From IMG/VR virus record IMGVR_UViG_3300031952_000031, positions 1 to 46,496 of that record: DNA of 46,496 bases. One strand, 5' to 3'. Made by a program: the position numbers and the translations under genes. The stretch is from a virus. How positions within the stretch are numbered: the first letter of the stretch is position 1; every line of letters starts with the position of its first letter. This document shows, piece by piece, positions 1 through 7,398 of the stretch. The notes under the pieces were generated by a model. That model did not search any database, was not told the DNA's origin, and worked only from the letters and a program-made list of their open reading frames with translations.

Positions 1-127
1 GCATTATATGATCAAGACCGTATGAAGGCGCTAGAGGAGGCCCTGAGACAATGAAAATATTGCTTCTGCCGGACAATATGAATAACTGGGCGATACATAA
101 CAAGGCCCTCGCTATCCAGAAGTTTCT
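1..127. repeat. Direct terminal repeat, left copy (circular contig overlap)
   Basis: This stretch is identical to 46370-46496. A perfect 127-bp end overlap is what a de Bruijn assembler with k=127 leaves when it walks round a circle, so it most likely marks a circular or circularly permuted genome rather than a biological terminal repeat. The repeat covers the end of the deacetylase-like gene and the start of the GT4 gene, which join without a gap across the seam. Confidence 0.93.
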
Positions 128-908
128 TCCGGAATATGAATATGATATCCAACCAGCATTTGGCAATAGAGATTGTCTTGTTAATGAGGAGAAATTCGAT
201 GTAGTTCACTTCCTCATCACAGCCGGTCTAACTCCAGATTTCTATGATTATATCATGTCTCATAAAAATAAAGTTGCGATAACCATAGTCAACGAGAGGT
301 CTTTGTTATATGGGCATCTCGGAAACCCAGAACAGTTAGACAAGATATTCAGAGAGTGCCCCTACGTTAACTCTTTGACTCCTATGATCGCTGAAAAATA
401 CAATATGCCTTACGTGAGGAACGGTATTGACAGGGATAAGTTCTTTAAGTTTAAGAAGCCGGTGATAGGATTCGCAGGGGCGGAATATATGGCATCAAAG
501 AATGTGGGACTTCTGGAAATGGTGTGCAAGGATTTAGGTCTGGAATTGAGATTGACCGGGTATATTTCTGCCCTGAATACCGGAGAGATAGAACATGAGA
601 AAATGCAGGACTTCTACCTGGGTTTGGACGTCTACGTGCATCCTTCGACCACAGAAGGCTTTAATAATACAATTATCGAAGCGTTATCTTGTAACATCCC
701 GGTATTGATGACGCGCGCGGGGGCGTGGAGAGAATTCGAAGGATGGGTTGAGTTTATCGAGCCTACGGTTGAGGATATAAAGTTTAAACTCCAGAAATAT
801 CTGGGACGTCGATTAATTGAACAGAGTTTCCTCTGGGAGCAGGTTATGCCAGAGTATAAAAAAATGTATGAGGCAATGAGAAATGCTCGTCCTTATAGAA
901 CAAACTAA
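51..908 (+). CDS. Glycosyltransferase, GT-B fold, GT4-like
   Basis: A 285-residue protein that probably transfers a sugar from a nucleotide-sugar donor to an acceptor in the cytoplasm. The C-terminal half has the GT4 donor-site pattern: a VHPSTTEGF segment, then the E-x7-E pair (about E202 and E210, EGFNNTIIE) and a PVLMT strand. The N-terminal half is a Rossmann-like domain starting KILLLPD. It is short for GT4, so the acceptor domain is reduced. The ATG overlaps the stop of the deacetylase-like gene across the circle seam (ATGA), and the 3' end overlaps the radical SAM gene by 26 nt, so the three are translationally coupled. Sugar and acceptor are unknown. The position among head genes suggests the virion or the host envelope as target, which is inference. 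Confidence 0.85.
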   Translation: MKILLLPDNMNNWAIHNKALAIQKFLPEYEYDIQPAFGNRDCLVNEEKFDVVHFLITAGLTPDFYDYIMSHKNKVAITIVNERSLLYGHLGNPEQLDKIFRECPYVNSLTPMIAEKYNMPYVRNGIDRDKFFKFKKPVIGFAGAEYMASKNVGLLEMVCKDLGLELRLTGYISALNTGEIEHEKMQDFYLGLDVYVHPSTTEGFNNTIIEALSCNIPVLMTRAGAWREFEGWVEFIEPTVEDIKFKLQKYLGRRLIEQSFLWEQVMPEYKKMYEAMRNARPYRTN

Positions 909-1695
909 TCATTGTGATTTGCAGTGCGTATCCTGCCCTAATAGGCTTAATCAGAGGCCCAGGGGAATCATGTCGGCCGCTAATTTCAGGCGCATAGTGG
1001 ATCAGATTAATCATCTTAAAGATGAACGTGTGGCATTGCATGGGTTCGGCGAACCATTACTCAGTTCTTATCTTTGGGAGAATTTAAAATATCTCGATTC
1101 TCGCGGATTCACGAAAGTTGACCTGACGTCTAACGGGATGTCCTGGATTGATAGTGATTTTAAGAAAATTACGGAATTCAAATGCATATCTTGGGTGAGG
1201 ATATCGTTAAATTCATCTTCAAAGGAAGTCATGGAAAAGATAAATGGAGGGGCTGACTTTGAGAAGGTGATTAATACCATAAGGAAACTTATTACTATAA
1301 AACCGAGATTCAAACTTCATGTTCAGTTGATGCAGTGCGATTTAACTTCTGGAGAAAGCCAAAAGGATTTCGAGAAATTAATCGGCAGTGAAGATTTTAT
1401 ATTTACTACAAAACCGATGCATGATTTCTATGGGCAGGTCAAAGATGGATTATCAGATAAGAGGAGCGTAGATTGTGAACAAGTTTTTGGTGCGCTCCCG
1501 ATGATGCATTGGGATGGCGATTTGGTAGGGTGTTGTGGAGATGATACTAAGAGCCAGGTTTACGGAAACGCATTAAGAGACGGGATATTCAGTGAAAAAA
1601 CCTTAATAAAAAGAAAGTTATTATCTGAGGCGCTTAAGATCAGAAATTATTCAGAATTGCCATTATGCCAAATCTGCGTCCAGAGGAGTAATTGA
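883..1695 (+). CDS. Radical SAM protein with SPASM/twitch-like C-terminus
   Basis: A 270-residue protein with the radical SAM [4Fe-4S] motif near its N-terminus: C11, C15 and C18 in HCDLQCVSC, the Cx3Cx2C spacing. It is followed by HGFGEPLL, matching the GEP-type SAM-binding strand. The C-terminal part has further cysteines (a CC pair near WDGDLVGCC and a final CQIC), as in SPASM or twitch domains that hold auxiliary Fe-S clusters. Such enzymes modify peptides, sugars or other small molecules by radical chemistry; the substrate cannot be told from sequence. It starts inside the GT4 gene and its TGA overlaps the next ATG (TGATG). Its place in an operon with glycosyltransferases and methyltransferases suggests a tailored sugar or peptide modification. 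Confidence 0.85.
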   Translation: MLVLIEQTNHCDLQCVSCPNRLNQRPRGIMSAANFRRIVDQINHLKDERVALHGFGEPLLSSYLWENLKYLDSRGFTKVDLTSNGMSWIDSDFKKITEFKCISWVRISLNSSSKEVMEKINGGADFEKVINTIRKLITIKPRFKLHVQLMQCDLTSGESQKDFEKLIGSEDFIFTTKPMHDFYGQVKDGLSDKRSVDCEQVFGALPMMHWDGDLVGCCGDDTKSQVYGNALRDGIFSEKTLIKRKLLSEALKIRNYSELPLCQICVQRSN

Positions 1696-2363
1696 TGGAA
1701 GATAAAATAACATATTGGGGAATCGGAGTTTGCCATCTATGCGGTCAAGAAAATAATTCCATCGCCAAGGAAGATTGGTATTTATGCTCTAGATGCGGAA
1801 CACAGTTTAGAAGCCTGGTTAATCCGTTATTTTATTCTAAAGTCGCTGAATCAAAAGATGAATTTAATAGCAGGATTTGCAGCCCCGTAAGAATCGCCGA
1901 AGTAAACGAGATTATAAAACGATTAGGAGATACCGAAGGAAAATCGATTATAGATATCGGTTGCGGCATGGGTTGGATCAGTGAATTATTATATAGACAG
2001 GGTGGATTCGGCAGAGTTTGCTGTACCGATTTGCCCAATAGAGATATACAAATCGAGAATAATAACATTGAAATATTCTATGATGATTCCGAAACTAACG
2101 GGATACCTGATAAATACAAAGGACAATTTGACTATTGTTTGGTTTATGATGTTATCGAGCATGTCAAATACCCCAGGAAGTGGTTCAATACATTGAGGCC
2201 GTTACTAAAAGAGAATGGCGTTATATTCGGTAGTTATATAGTACCGAGAGAATCTTTGCCGTTGTCGGAATGGAGATTTTCTACAAAGGAAGGAATTAGC
2301 AACATAGTAGATGGATTCCAGGTCATCTCAATTGACAATGGAAGGTTCCATTTAAAGGTATAA
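1695..2363 (+). CDS. Class I SAM methyltransferase with N-terminal zinc ribbon
   Basis: A 222-residue protein. The first 35 residues hold two CxxC knuckles (C13/C16 and C31/C34), a zinc ribbon. A Rossmann methyltransferase domain follows: motif I is DIGCGMGW (about residue 87) and a later acidic motif is YDVIEHVKYP. This layout recalls sugar or small-molecule methyltransferases of the UbiE/Methyltransf_11-12 type found in glycan clusters. A TTG at 1692 is also in frame, but the ATG at 1695 fits better with the GAGGAG upstream and overlaps the radical SAM stop (TGATG). The likely role is O- or C-methylation of the product made by the operon, which is inference. Confidence 0.8.
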   Translation: MEDKITYWGIGVCHLCGQENNSIAKEDWYLCSRCGTQFRSLVNPLFYSKVAESKDEFNSRICSPVRIAEVNEIIKRLGDTEGKSIIDIGCGMGWISELLYRQGGFGRVCCTDLPNRDIQIENNNIEIFYDDSETNGIPDKYKGQFDYCLVYDVIEHVKYPRKWFNTLRPLLKENGVIFGSYIVPRESLPLSEWRFSTKEGISNIVDGFQVISIDNGRFHLKV

Positions 2364-2365
2364 CT

Positions 2366-2866
2366 ATGCCTGATAGCTTAGAGAGACAGAAGTATCACGA
2401 GTGGTTGGAGAAGTTTAAGGCCTATTTGACTTCGGGGTGTCTTATTTACGACATAGGTAAATCGGCAAAATACGATTATGCCGATACGTTTAAGGAATAT
2501 AACTATAAGACTATAGATAAAGATATAAATAAAAATCCCGATATCGTTGCAGATATGGAGATATTAATTGAAACCTATAAAATAGATAACGCAGATGCAT
2601 TTATCTGTAATGGTGTGGTCGAGCAATGCGAAAATCCTTATCAGTTGTTTAAGGTTCTATTCGAATTACTTAAGCCGGGCGGATACGCTTTAATAGGCAC
2701 AGTCTTGACCGGCTTCCCTGTTTACGATAACGACAGGGTAAGATTCACAGTCGTGGGAATAAAGAAGGTTCTGAAGAAGCGCCAGTTAATCGATAGCGAA
2801 GTCATTTATAGAGCAGGCGTTACGGATCCGACTTATATGTATTTAATCGTAAAGAAGGAGAACTAA
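2366..2866 (+). CDS. SAM-dependent methyltransferase-like protein
   Basis: A 166-residue class I methyltransferase-like protein. Motif I is reduced (LIYDIGKS), a second strand ends in an acidic residue (KTIDKD), and post-motif I and III read CNGVVEQCENPYQLF and LLKPGGYALIG, as in Methyltransf_11/23 proteins. The glycine-rich motif lacks the usual GxGxG, so SAM binding may be weakened or altered. It begins 3 nt after the preceding methyltransferase and ends 2 nt before the head-tail connector gene, making it the last member of the modification cluster. It could act as a partner of the first methyltransferase or be inactive. Confidence 0.7.
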   Translation: MPDSLERQKYHEWLEKFKAYLTSGCLIYDIGKSAKYDYADTFKEYNYKTIDKDINKNPDIVADMEILIETYKIDNADAFICNGVVEQCENPYQLFKVLFELLKPGGYALIGTVLTGFPVYDNDRVRFTVVGIKKVLKKRQLIDSEVIYRAGVTDPTYMYLIVKKEN

Positions 2867-2867
2867 T

Positions 2868-3296
2868 ATGTCACTAACCTTAGGAACTAATACTTGGATT
2901 ACGCTGGCGAATGCAGAACTATACATGGCCACAAGGCTGGGGGCCTCGACATTTTGGCATACCGCCATAGCGAAAGAAGCGGCGCTGGTTACGGCTTATA
3001 ACATGCTGGTGAATTGCGGATTATTCGAGATACCTTCTGAAGTTTCAGCCAATATGGAGCAGGCGCAATGCGAGATGGCGTTATTCCTTTTGCAACACGG
3101 AGCCGATATGGATGCGCGCATGGGCCTGCAGGCGCAGGGTGTGAGCCAGGCTGGCATTGTACAGGAGACTTATGGCAAGGAAGTTGAAGGAATTCCTTTA
3201 CCGCCTATCGTGAAGCAATTACTTAAGGAATACTTAATAGATTCTGATATACAAATAATCGCAATTGAACGCGACGAAAACGAAGAGGTCTCATGA
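2868..3296 (+). CDS. Head-tail connector/adaptor protein (DnaT_2-like)
   Basis: A 142-residue protein starting SLTLGTNTWITLANAE, the beginning typical of phage neck adaptors often labelled putative DnaT-like proteins. The N-terminal half is helical (ALVTAYNML, MEQAQCEMALFLL) as in gp6/Neck1-type adaptors that sit under the portal. An AAGGAG lies ahead of the ATG. The gene opens the connector block and is followed by overlapping small genes (ATGA at 3293-3296). The DnaT label is historical; the position between head and tail genes supports a structural role. Confidence 0.7.
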   Translation: MSLTLGTNTWITLANAELYMATRLGASTFWHTAIAKEAALVTAYNMLVNCGLFEIPSEVSANMEQAQCEMALFLLQHGADMDARMGLQAQGVSQAGIVQETYGKEVEGIPLPPIVKQLLKEYLIDSDIQIIAIERDENEEVS

Positions 3297-3442
3297 ATCC
3301 TAAGGTAGCCAAAAAAGTGAGGCGTGAAGTAAAGAAGTTAGAGCAGAAGATTGCTTCGGAGTTCAAGGATTGGACAAGATCATTAGGGTGGATAGATAGA
3401 TTTAAACTGGGATGGAATATTTTCTTTAAAAGGAAGTGGTAA
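3293..3442 (+). CDS. Small basic protein of unknown function
   Basis: A 49-residue ORF starting by ATGA overlap with the adaptor gene and ending exactly where the next ORF begins. The N-terminal half is lysine-rich and helical (KVRREVKKLEQK), and the C-terminus is aromatic (WIDRFKLGWNIFF). I do not recognise it. The tight packing in the connector operon supports translation. Confidence 0.55.
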   Translation: MNPKVAKKVRREVKKLEQKIASEFKDWTRSLGWIDRFKLGWNIFFKRKW

Positions 3443-3598
3443 ATGCCTACGCCTACAAAGGAAGAACTTAAGAGTAATGACCGGGATGGCTATATCGGCC
3501 GGTGCATAGCGGTCAGGGAAAGCGAAGGGAATAAGGACAGGACGCAGAATGTGGCAATCTGCATGGATATGTGGCAGAGAGCAAAGGATAAAGAATAA
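3443..3598 (+). CDS. Small protein of unknown function
   Basis: A 51-residue ORF (starts MPTPTKEELKSNDRD) preceded by AGGAAG and abutting the previous stop. Its TAA overlaps the ATG of the minor head protein (TAATG). It holds two cysteines (GRCIAV and AICMDM) without a clear zinc motif. Phage minor-head operons often carry peptides of this size; function unknown. Confidence 0.55.
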   Translation: MPTPTKEELKSNDRDGYIGRCIAVRESEGNKDRTQNVAICMDMWQRAKDKE

Positions 3599-4539
3599 TG
3601 CCATTTCGTGAATTATCTCCTTTAGTCAAAGAAATGTATCTGCGCCAACAGATTGATGAGTTGCGTAAAATCTACAGCGCAGCGCAGAAGAGCCTTGTTG
3701 CGCAGTTGAAGAACATAGACCTTACTGACTTCCAAATGTCTAGGGCACAGCTTTTGCTTAAGCAAGTAGATGTCATAGTCGCCCAGTTGAATAATGGAGT
3801 CTATAAATGGGCGAAGGACGCGCTACCATACGCCTATGAGCAGGGCATAGATTTAGCGGCAGAGAGGCTCAGGGCCCTTAATATAACAAGGTTTGTGGCT
3901 TATGACGCTCAGATACACACTGCGGCTGTAAATACCCTTATCCAGAGCGTATCCACAGAGTTAATCATGGCCAATGAGGGGATGAAGAAGTTCTTTAACC
4001 GGGTGATCACCCAGACTCAGCAAACTCTGCTACAGGATAAAGAGATTAGCAGAATGATAGCCGAGGGGCTTATCCAGGGCGAGACGCGCAGGACGGTGTC
4101 GGATAAGATACTCCAAGGATTAAGGACTCAGTTAGGTGAGGAGAGATTTTTGGTGATAAATGGGAGAAACTATCAACCGGCCAAGTATGCTGAGCTACTC
4201 GCCCGGACACGCACGCGCGAGGCTACGTCGCATGGTACGATAAATACGGCGCTTAGGTATGGAGTTGATTTACTCCAGTGGGATTCACACGCTGAGATAT
4301 GCGAGTACTGCGCACAATTTGCCGGCAGGGTATATTCGATAAGCGGATCCAATGATAATTTTCCGCAGTTAACGGAAATGCCACCATTACATCCTAATTG
4401 CCGATGCGTGGTCGTGCCTATCACGACAGAGAATTTGCAGAGTCGTGGATATATGGACGAAATAGTAAAACTCAGTAATTCGCCGAGCACTGTAGTTGAT
4501 AGTTTTAGTCGGTTTGAGCAGATTATGGCGGAGATATAA
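3598..4539 (+). CDS. Minor head protein, phage Mu gpF / SPP1 gp7-like
   Basis: A 313-residue protein. The last third carries the Mu-F-like head morphogenesis domain: a TRTREATSHGTINTA helix, two cysteines in CEYCAQFAG, and the closing HPNCRC motif. Proteins of this family bind the portal and are packed in or on the procapsid in a few copies. The N-terminal two thirds are helical and variable, as usual. The TAATG overlap with the preceding small gene fixes the start. It normally sits right after the portal; here it is separated from the portal by the scaffold, capsid and modification genes. Confidence 0.85.
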   Translation: MPFRELSPLVKEMYLRQQIDELRKIYSAAQKSLVAQLKNIDLTDFQMSRAQLLLKQVDVIVAQLNNGVYKWAKDALPYAYEQGIDLAAERLRALNITRFVAYDAQIHTAAVNTLIQSVSTELIMANEGMKKFFNRVITQTQQTLLQDKEISRMIAEGLIQGETRRTVSDKILQGLRTQLGEERFLVINGRNYQPAKYAELLARTRTREATSHGTINTALRYGVDLLQWDSHAEICEYCAQFAGRVYSISGSNDNFPQLTEMPPLHPNCRCVVVPITTENLQSRGYMDEIVKLSNSPSTVVDSFSRFEQIMAEI

Positions 4540-4540
4540 A

Positions 4541-4831
4541 ATGCTAAATGCCTACATGACGGATGACATTACGATACAGAGAATAGCCTATGGCACATGG
4601 GGGACTTCTATACCTACTAATGTAACGACTAAAGGCAGGTTCGAGTTTAAGACTAAGCTCGTCCGCAATCAGTCCGGAGAAGAAGTTGTATCTAGCGCTA
4701 ATGTCATGTTGTCGGTGATGATATTGGGGCATCAGGATAAAGTGGTATATGATAGCAAGACGTATTCGATATTGACTATTGAGCTTAAGAAAGATTTTAG
4801 CAATAGATACCTGCTAATTTATTTGGCATGA
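4541..4831 (+). CDS. Head-tail stopper/closure-like protein
   Basis: A 96-residue beta-rich protein (DDITIQRI, GRFEFKTKLVRN, SYDSKTYSI-like strands), the size and composition of SPP1 gp16 / HK97-type head closure proteins. An in-frame upstream extension to 4496 exists, but the ATG at 4541 follows GCGGAG at good spacing and lies one base after the minor head stop. Its TGA overlaps the next ATG (ATGA at 4828). The family call rests on position, size and strand pattern rather than a signature motif. Confidence 0.6.
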   Translation: MLNAYMTDDITIQRIAYGTWGTSIPTNVTTKGRFEFKTKLVRNQSGEEVVSSANVMLSVMILGHQDKVVYDSKTYSILTIELKKDFSNRYLLIYLA

Positions 4832-4995
4832 TACATGTATACCCAGTTAATGATTGGATTGAGCACGACATAAATAGCACGATGTGTATTTGCGAGCCGA
4901 AAATTGATTGGAATTTGGGAGTGGTAGTTCATAATTCTGCCGACGGCAGGGAACTTAAAGAAAATGATAAACCTATACCGCATATTGGAAGTTGA
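4828..4995 (+). CDS. Small protein of unknown function
   Basis: A 55-residue ORF (starts MIHVYPVNDWIEHD) beginning by ATGA overlap with the closure gene and overlapping the start of the J-domain gene. Sequences of the type HVYPVNDWIEH...CxCxP are common beside phage connector genes, a recollection rather than a search. A CIC pair is present. Function unknown. Confidence 0.6.
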   Translation: MIHVYPVNDWIEHDINSTMCICEPKIDWNLGVVVHNSADGRELKENDKPIPHIGS

Positions 4996-5254
4996 AAATT
5001 TTGCACCGATGGATGTTGTTAAACGTTCATACCGTAGATTGGTCATGCTGCATCATCCGGACAGGGGAGGCAATGCCGAGATAATGAAGCAGATTAACAG
5101 TGCTTACGATGACCTGAAAAGGTATAAGGCCCTATATGACGCAAAATTGAAAGAATATTTAGAACCTGCGCCCATGTCAACATTTACGGTAGTTATGGCA
5201 GGAAATTGGTCAAGTAGGATAAATTCAGCGGAATATTATGGAAATAGTTTTTGA
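4964..5254 (+). CDS. Small J-domain (DnaJ-like) protein
   Basis: A 96-residue protein whose first 65 residues form a J domain: YRILEVENFA, a basic helix KRSYRRLVMLHH, the HPD tripeptide at residues 31-33, then GGNAEIMKQINSAYDDL. J domains stimulate the ATPase of Hsp70 (DnaK) and present clients. There is no Gly/Phe region or zinc-finger domain, so it is a bare J protein with a 30-residue tail. It overlaps both neighbours in the connector operon. A J protein made with virion parts could recruit the host DnaK to head-tail assembly, as lambda relies on host DnaJ for replication; that role here is inference. Confidence 0.85.
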   Translation: MINLYRILEVENFAPMDVVKRSYRRLVMLHHPDRGGNAEIMKQINSAYDDLKRYKALYDAKLKEYLEPAPMSTFTVVMAGNWSSRINSAEYYGNSF

Positions 5255-5693
5255 TTCATCAGATTTTGAGAAGAAATTCGGCAAGATAATTAAGACCGCT
5301 ATTCCGTCTTTGGTCGAGAAGGGACTGGGTAGAGCGATGCTCGACTTGATGAACGATTGCGTGATGGAGGTGCCAACTGTGCCTCTTAAAGAAGGCTGGT
5401 TGCGCGGATCCGCCAGTGTCTTCGTCCAGAATAAGTTTATGGCCGATAGCACAGGCCTTCCGATGGCTAAGGCCGGCAAGGCAATCAGATCCTACGTAGA
5501 GAATATCGTGGCCGGTAGATTCGTGGGGTTGATAGGATTCAACACGCCTTACGCGGCCAAGATGCACGAAGGGGTTGATTTCCACTTTTCAGAGCCATCT
5601 TCCGGACCGAAATACCTGGAGAGTAAGATGGTTTCCAAAAGAGGGACATACCTTTTAGTTATCGCAAACACGATTAAGGAGGGTGCAGAATGA
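5238..5693 (+). CDS. HK97 gp10-like head-tail joining / minor tail protein
   Basis: A 151-residue protein resembling the HK97 gp10 family that joins neck and tail tube. It has an N-terminal DFEKKFGKI helix, a central strand pair around LKEGWLRGSASVFV, and the late segment FNTPYAAKMHEG, which matches the conserved YA-x-x-xHEG signature of that family. The start lies inside the J-domain gene, and the end overlaps the next small ORF by ATGA. Confidence 0.8.
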   Translation: MEIVFDSSDFEKKFGKIIKTAIPSLVEKGLGRAMLDLMNDCVMEVPTVPLKEGWLRGSASVFVQNKFMADSTGLPMAKAGKAIRSYVENIVAGRFVGLIGFNTPYAAKMHEGVDFHFSEPSSGPKYLESKMVSKRGTYLLVIANTIKEGAE

Positions 5694-5854
5694 CCGAGAT
5701 AGAGATTATTATAGATGGTAAAAAAGAAAAAATGACTTTGGAAAAATTCTTTGAGAGTTACTGGGGACTATTCAGAAATCAAGTTTTAAAGGTTATTGAG
5801 GATGAATTGATGAAAGACGGAAAGATTAGAAATTTAATAAGGAATAAATGTTAA
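5690..5854 (+). CDS. Small charged protein of unknown function
   Basis: A 54-residue ORF (starts MTEIEIIIDGKK) beginning by ATGA overlap and preceded by AAGGAGGG. Its 3' end overlaps the tail terminator gene by 7 nt. It has a short beta strand followed by amphipathic helices. Not recognised. Confidence 0.55.
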   Translation: MTEIEIIIDGKKEKMTLEKFFESYWGLFRNQVLKVIEDELMKDGKIRNLIRNKC

Positions 5855-6243
5855 AGCAAATCACTCAATACATCAAAAATCAAACCACCGGCTTCACCAT
5901 AGGCATAAACCTATTCGCTGCTTTTGCACCTTCGACAGCGCAAGATGACGTGGTCATTATACGCGAGACCGGAGGGGCGCCTAATTTCTATCTAATGGAC
6001 CAGGTAGAAAAGAGCATCCAGGTTTTGTCCAGGGCAACTGACTATTGGGTTGCTAGGGCGAACGCAATGAAGGTTTTTGTTGTCCTGCATGGCATTGCAG
6101 GAATAACTCTGCCGGTAATTGACGCTGAGGCATACTACGTAAATACCGCCGAAGCAATAACGGCCCCTCAGAGTTTGGATAAGGATGAGAAGGGGCTTTT
6201 TAATATAAGTACAAATTACATAATACGTATTCAAAACGTATAA
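5848..6243 (+). CDS. Tail terminator-like / minor capsid protein
   Basis: A 131-residue protein in the genomic slot for the tail terminator, directly before the tail tube. The pattern of an N-terminal helix, then DDVVIIRETGG, a RATDYWVARANAMKVFVVLHG helix-strand, and a C-terminal FNISTNYIIRIQNV strand fits the family once called minor capsid protein from bacteriophage (tail terminator type). It caps the tail tube and mates it to the head. Confidence 0.7.
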   Translation: MLKQITQYIKNQTTGFTIGINLFAAFAPSTAQDDVVIIRETGGAPNFYLMDQVEKSIQVLSRATDYWVARANAMKVFVVLHGIAGITLPVIDAEAYYVNTAEAITAPQSLDKDEKGLFNISTNYIIRIQNV

Positions 6244-6258
6244 AAAAGGAGGAGTAAG

Positions 6259-6744
6259 ATGATTAAGGATTTAGGACCGTGTAAAGTGCTTTACAACAAT
6301 GTTGACTTAGGTTCGACTCTCGGGGGCGTGAAATTCAAATACACCGAAGAGAGCAAGCCGGTCAATGAGGATCAGAAAGGCGTAACAAACGTAGATGAGA
6401 TCAAAGTCGGAGTTTCCGCCTGCGAAGTTGAGATACCGATGACCCGTTCTACGCTGGCTCAGTTATCCAAGGTAATTGGCGGTTCTTCTTATTCAGGAGT
6501 TAAGTTGAATGCCAATAATCAGGTGGGCGTTTCTATGTATGATAACGCGCAGTTGCTCATACTGAAGCCGATGGTTAACAATGTAGCTTCTACTACTGCG
6601 GCAGACTGGCTGAATATTCCGAAGGCTTATCCGAAGGTTGACTTTGAGATTGCTTTTGATAACGCCGGTCAAAGGGTATATAAAGTTACGTTTAAAGGAT
6701 TCCCGGATGCTACATCGGGGTTGATCTGGTTCATGGGGGCGTAA
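6259..6744 (+). CDS. Major tail tube protein
   Basis: A 161-residue protein with AAGGAGG before the ATG. The opening DLGPCKVLYNNVDLGSTLGG and the KFKYTEE and EVEIPMT strands are typical of siphovirus tube proteins with a VgrG/Hcp-like beta barrel. It sits immediately before the tail chaperone pair. The tube polymerises around the tape measure to form the tail. Confidence 0.8.
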   Translation: MIKDLGPCKVLYNNVDLGSTLGGVKFKYTEESKPVNEDQKGVTNVDEIKVGVSACEVEIPMTRSTLAQLSKVIGGSSYSGVKLNANNQVGVSMYDNAQLLILKPMVNNVASTTAADWLNIPKAYPKVDFEIAFDNAGQRVYKVTFKGFPDATSGLIWFMGA

Positions 6745-6778
6745 GTTTCACTTACCTTTTAATTAACAAGGAGGAATG

Positions 6779-7105
6779 ATGTCAACACTAAAAAAAGAAG
6801 ACGTTAAGCAACTCTCTGAGCCGATTATCATCGAGGCCGGGATACTGGGAGACAAGGAATACAGGGTTGAAAAAGTAACCACTGACATCCTGGATGAAGT
6901 TAATAAACTCGCGCCTAAGGATCTACCTAAAGACCAGATTCCTATGGATACGCCTATCAAGCAACTTGCAACATTGCTTGGAGTTTCTGTAGACGAGATC
7001 AAAGGGAATGATCTGCGCATAATAGGCAAGGTCCTCAACTTCATCATGGAGGAAGTAACCAAGGGTCTTGACACAGTAAAAAACCCTTCGCAGGCAGAAG
7101 CATAA
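6779..7105 (+). CDS. Tail assembly chaperone, short form (gpG-like)
   Basis: The short product is 108 residues (MSTLKKEDV...NPSQAEA), acidic and helical, in the slot of lambda gpG between tube and tape measure. Two ATGs overlap at 6776 and 6779; AAGGAGG lies at about 6768-6774, so the second is better spaced. An A AAA AAC heptamer at 7078-7084 in the correct phase, 21 nt before the stop, would let some ribosomes shift to -1 and make the longer form. Chaperones of this pair bind the tape measure and recruit tube subunits. Confidence 0.8.
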   Translation: MSTLKKEDVKQLSEPIIIEAGILGDKEYRVEKVTTDILDEVNKLAPKDLPKDQIPMDTPIKQLATLLGVSVDEIKGNDLRIIGKVLNFIMEEVTKGLDTVKNPSQAEA

Positions 7106-7383
7106 CATTAGTCGTAATTGCTTCTGCCTTTCCAGGATTTAGTTACAGTAAACTCCTGAATCTCGACGTAAGAGACCTGGCTTTCTGGTATAGGCAGGCC
7201 CAAAAGAAGTTGATACAGGATCAAATTAAGGCTATCCAGGCCGCACGGTATGCAATGGCGAATGATAGTGCATATCAAGAAGTGATGACGGGGTTGCAGA
7301 GTCAGATCAATGCGCTGGAGTTCGGAGAGGAAAAAGTAGTGAAAGAAAACTGGAAAGAACTCAAGAAGATAGGAAAGGGGTAA
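6779..7383 (+). CDS. Tail assembly chaperone, -1 frameshift long form (gpG-T-like)
   Basis: The long product is the short chaperone read to 7084 and then continued in the -1 frame to the TAA at 7381-7383. After the shift the frame is open for about 100 codons: it begins PFAGRSITLV, includes SYSKLLNLDVRDLAFWYRQA, and ends WKELKKIGKG. The -1 extension has no good start of its own and fills the otherwise empty interval 7106-7383. The DLAFWYRQAQ segment is what T-type extensions usually look like. The next gene (tape measure) starts 16 nt later. Confidence 0.8.
7078..7084 (+). other. Programmed -1 ribosomal frameshift slippery site (A AAA AAC)
   Basis: Zero-frame codons are GTA (7076-7078), AAA and AAC (7082-7084), so the heptamer has the X XXY YYZ phasing. 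The run of six A followed by C lies seven codons before the zero-frame stop. The -1 frame stays open to 7383. This is the expected place for the G/GT frameshift of lambda-like tails. Confidence 0.82.
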
Positions 7384-7398
7384 TGATGGAGGAGATAA

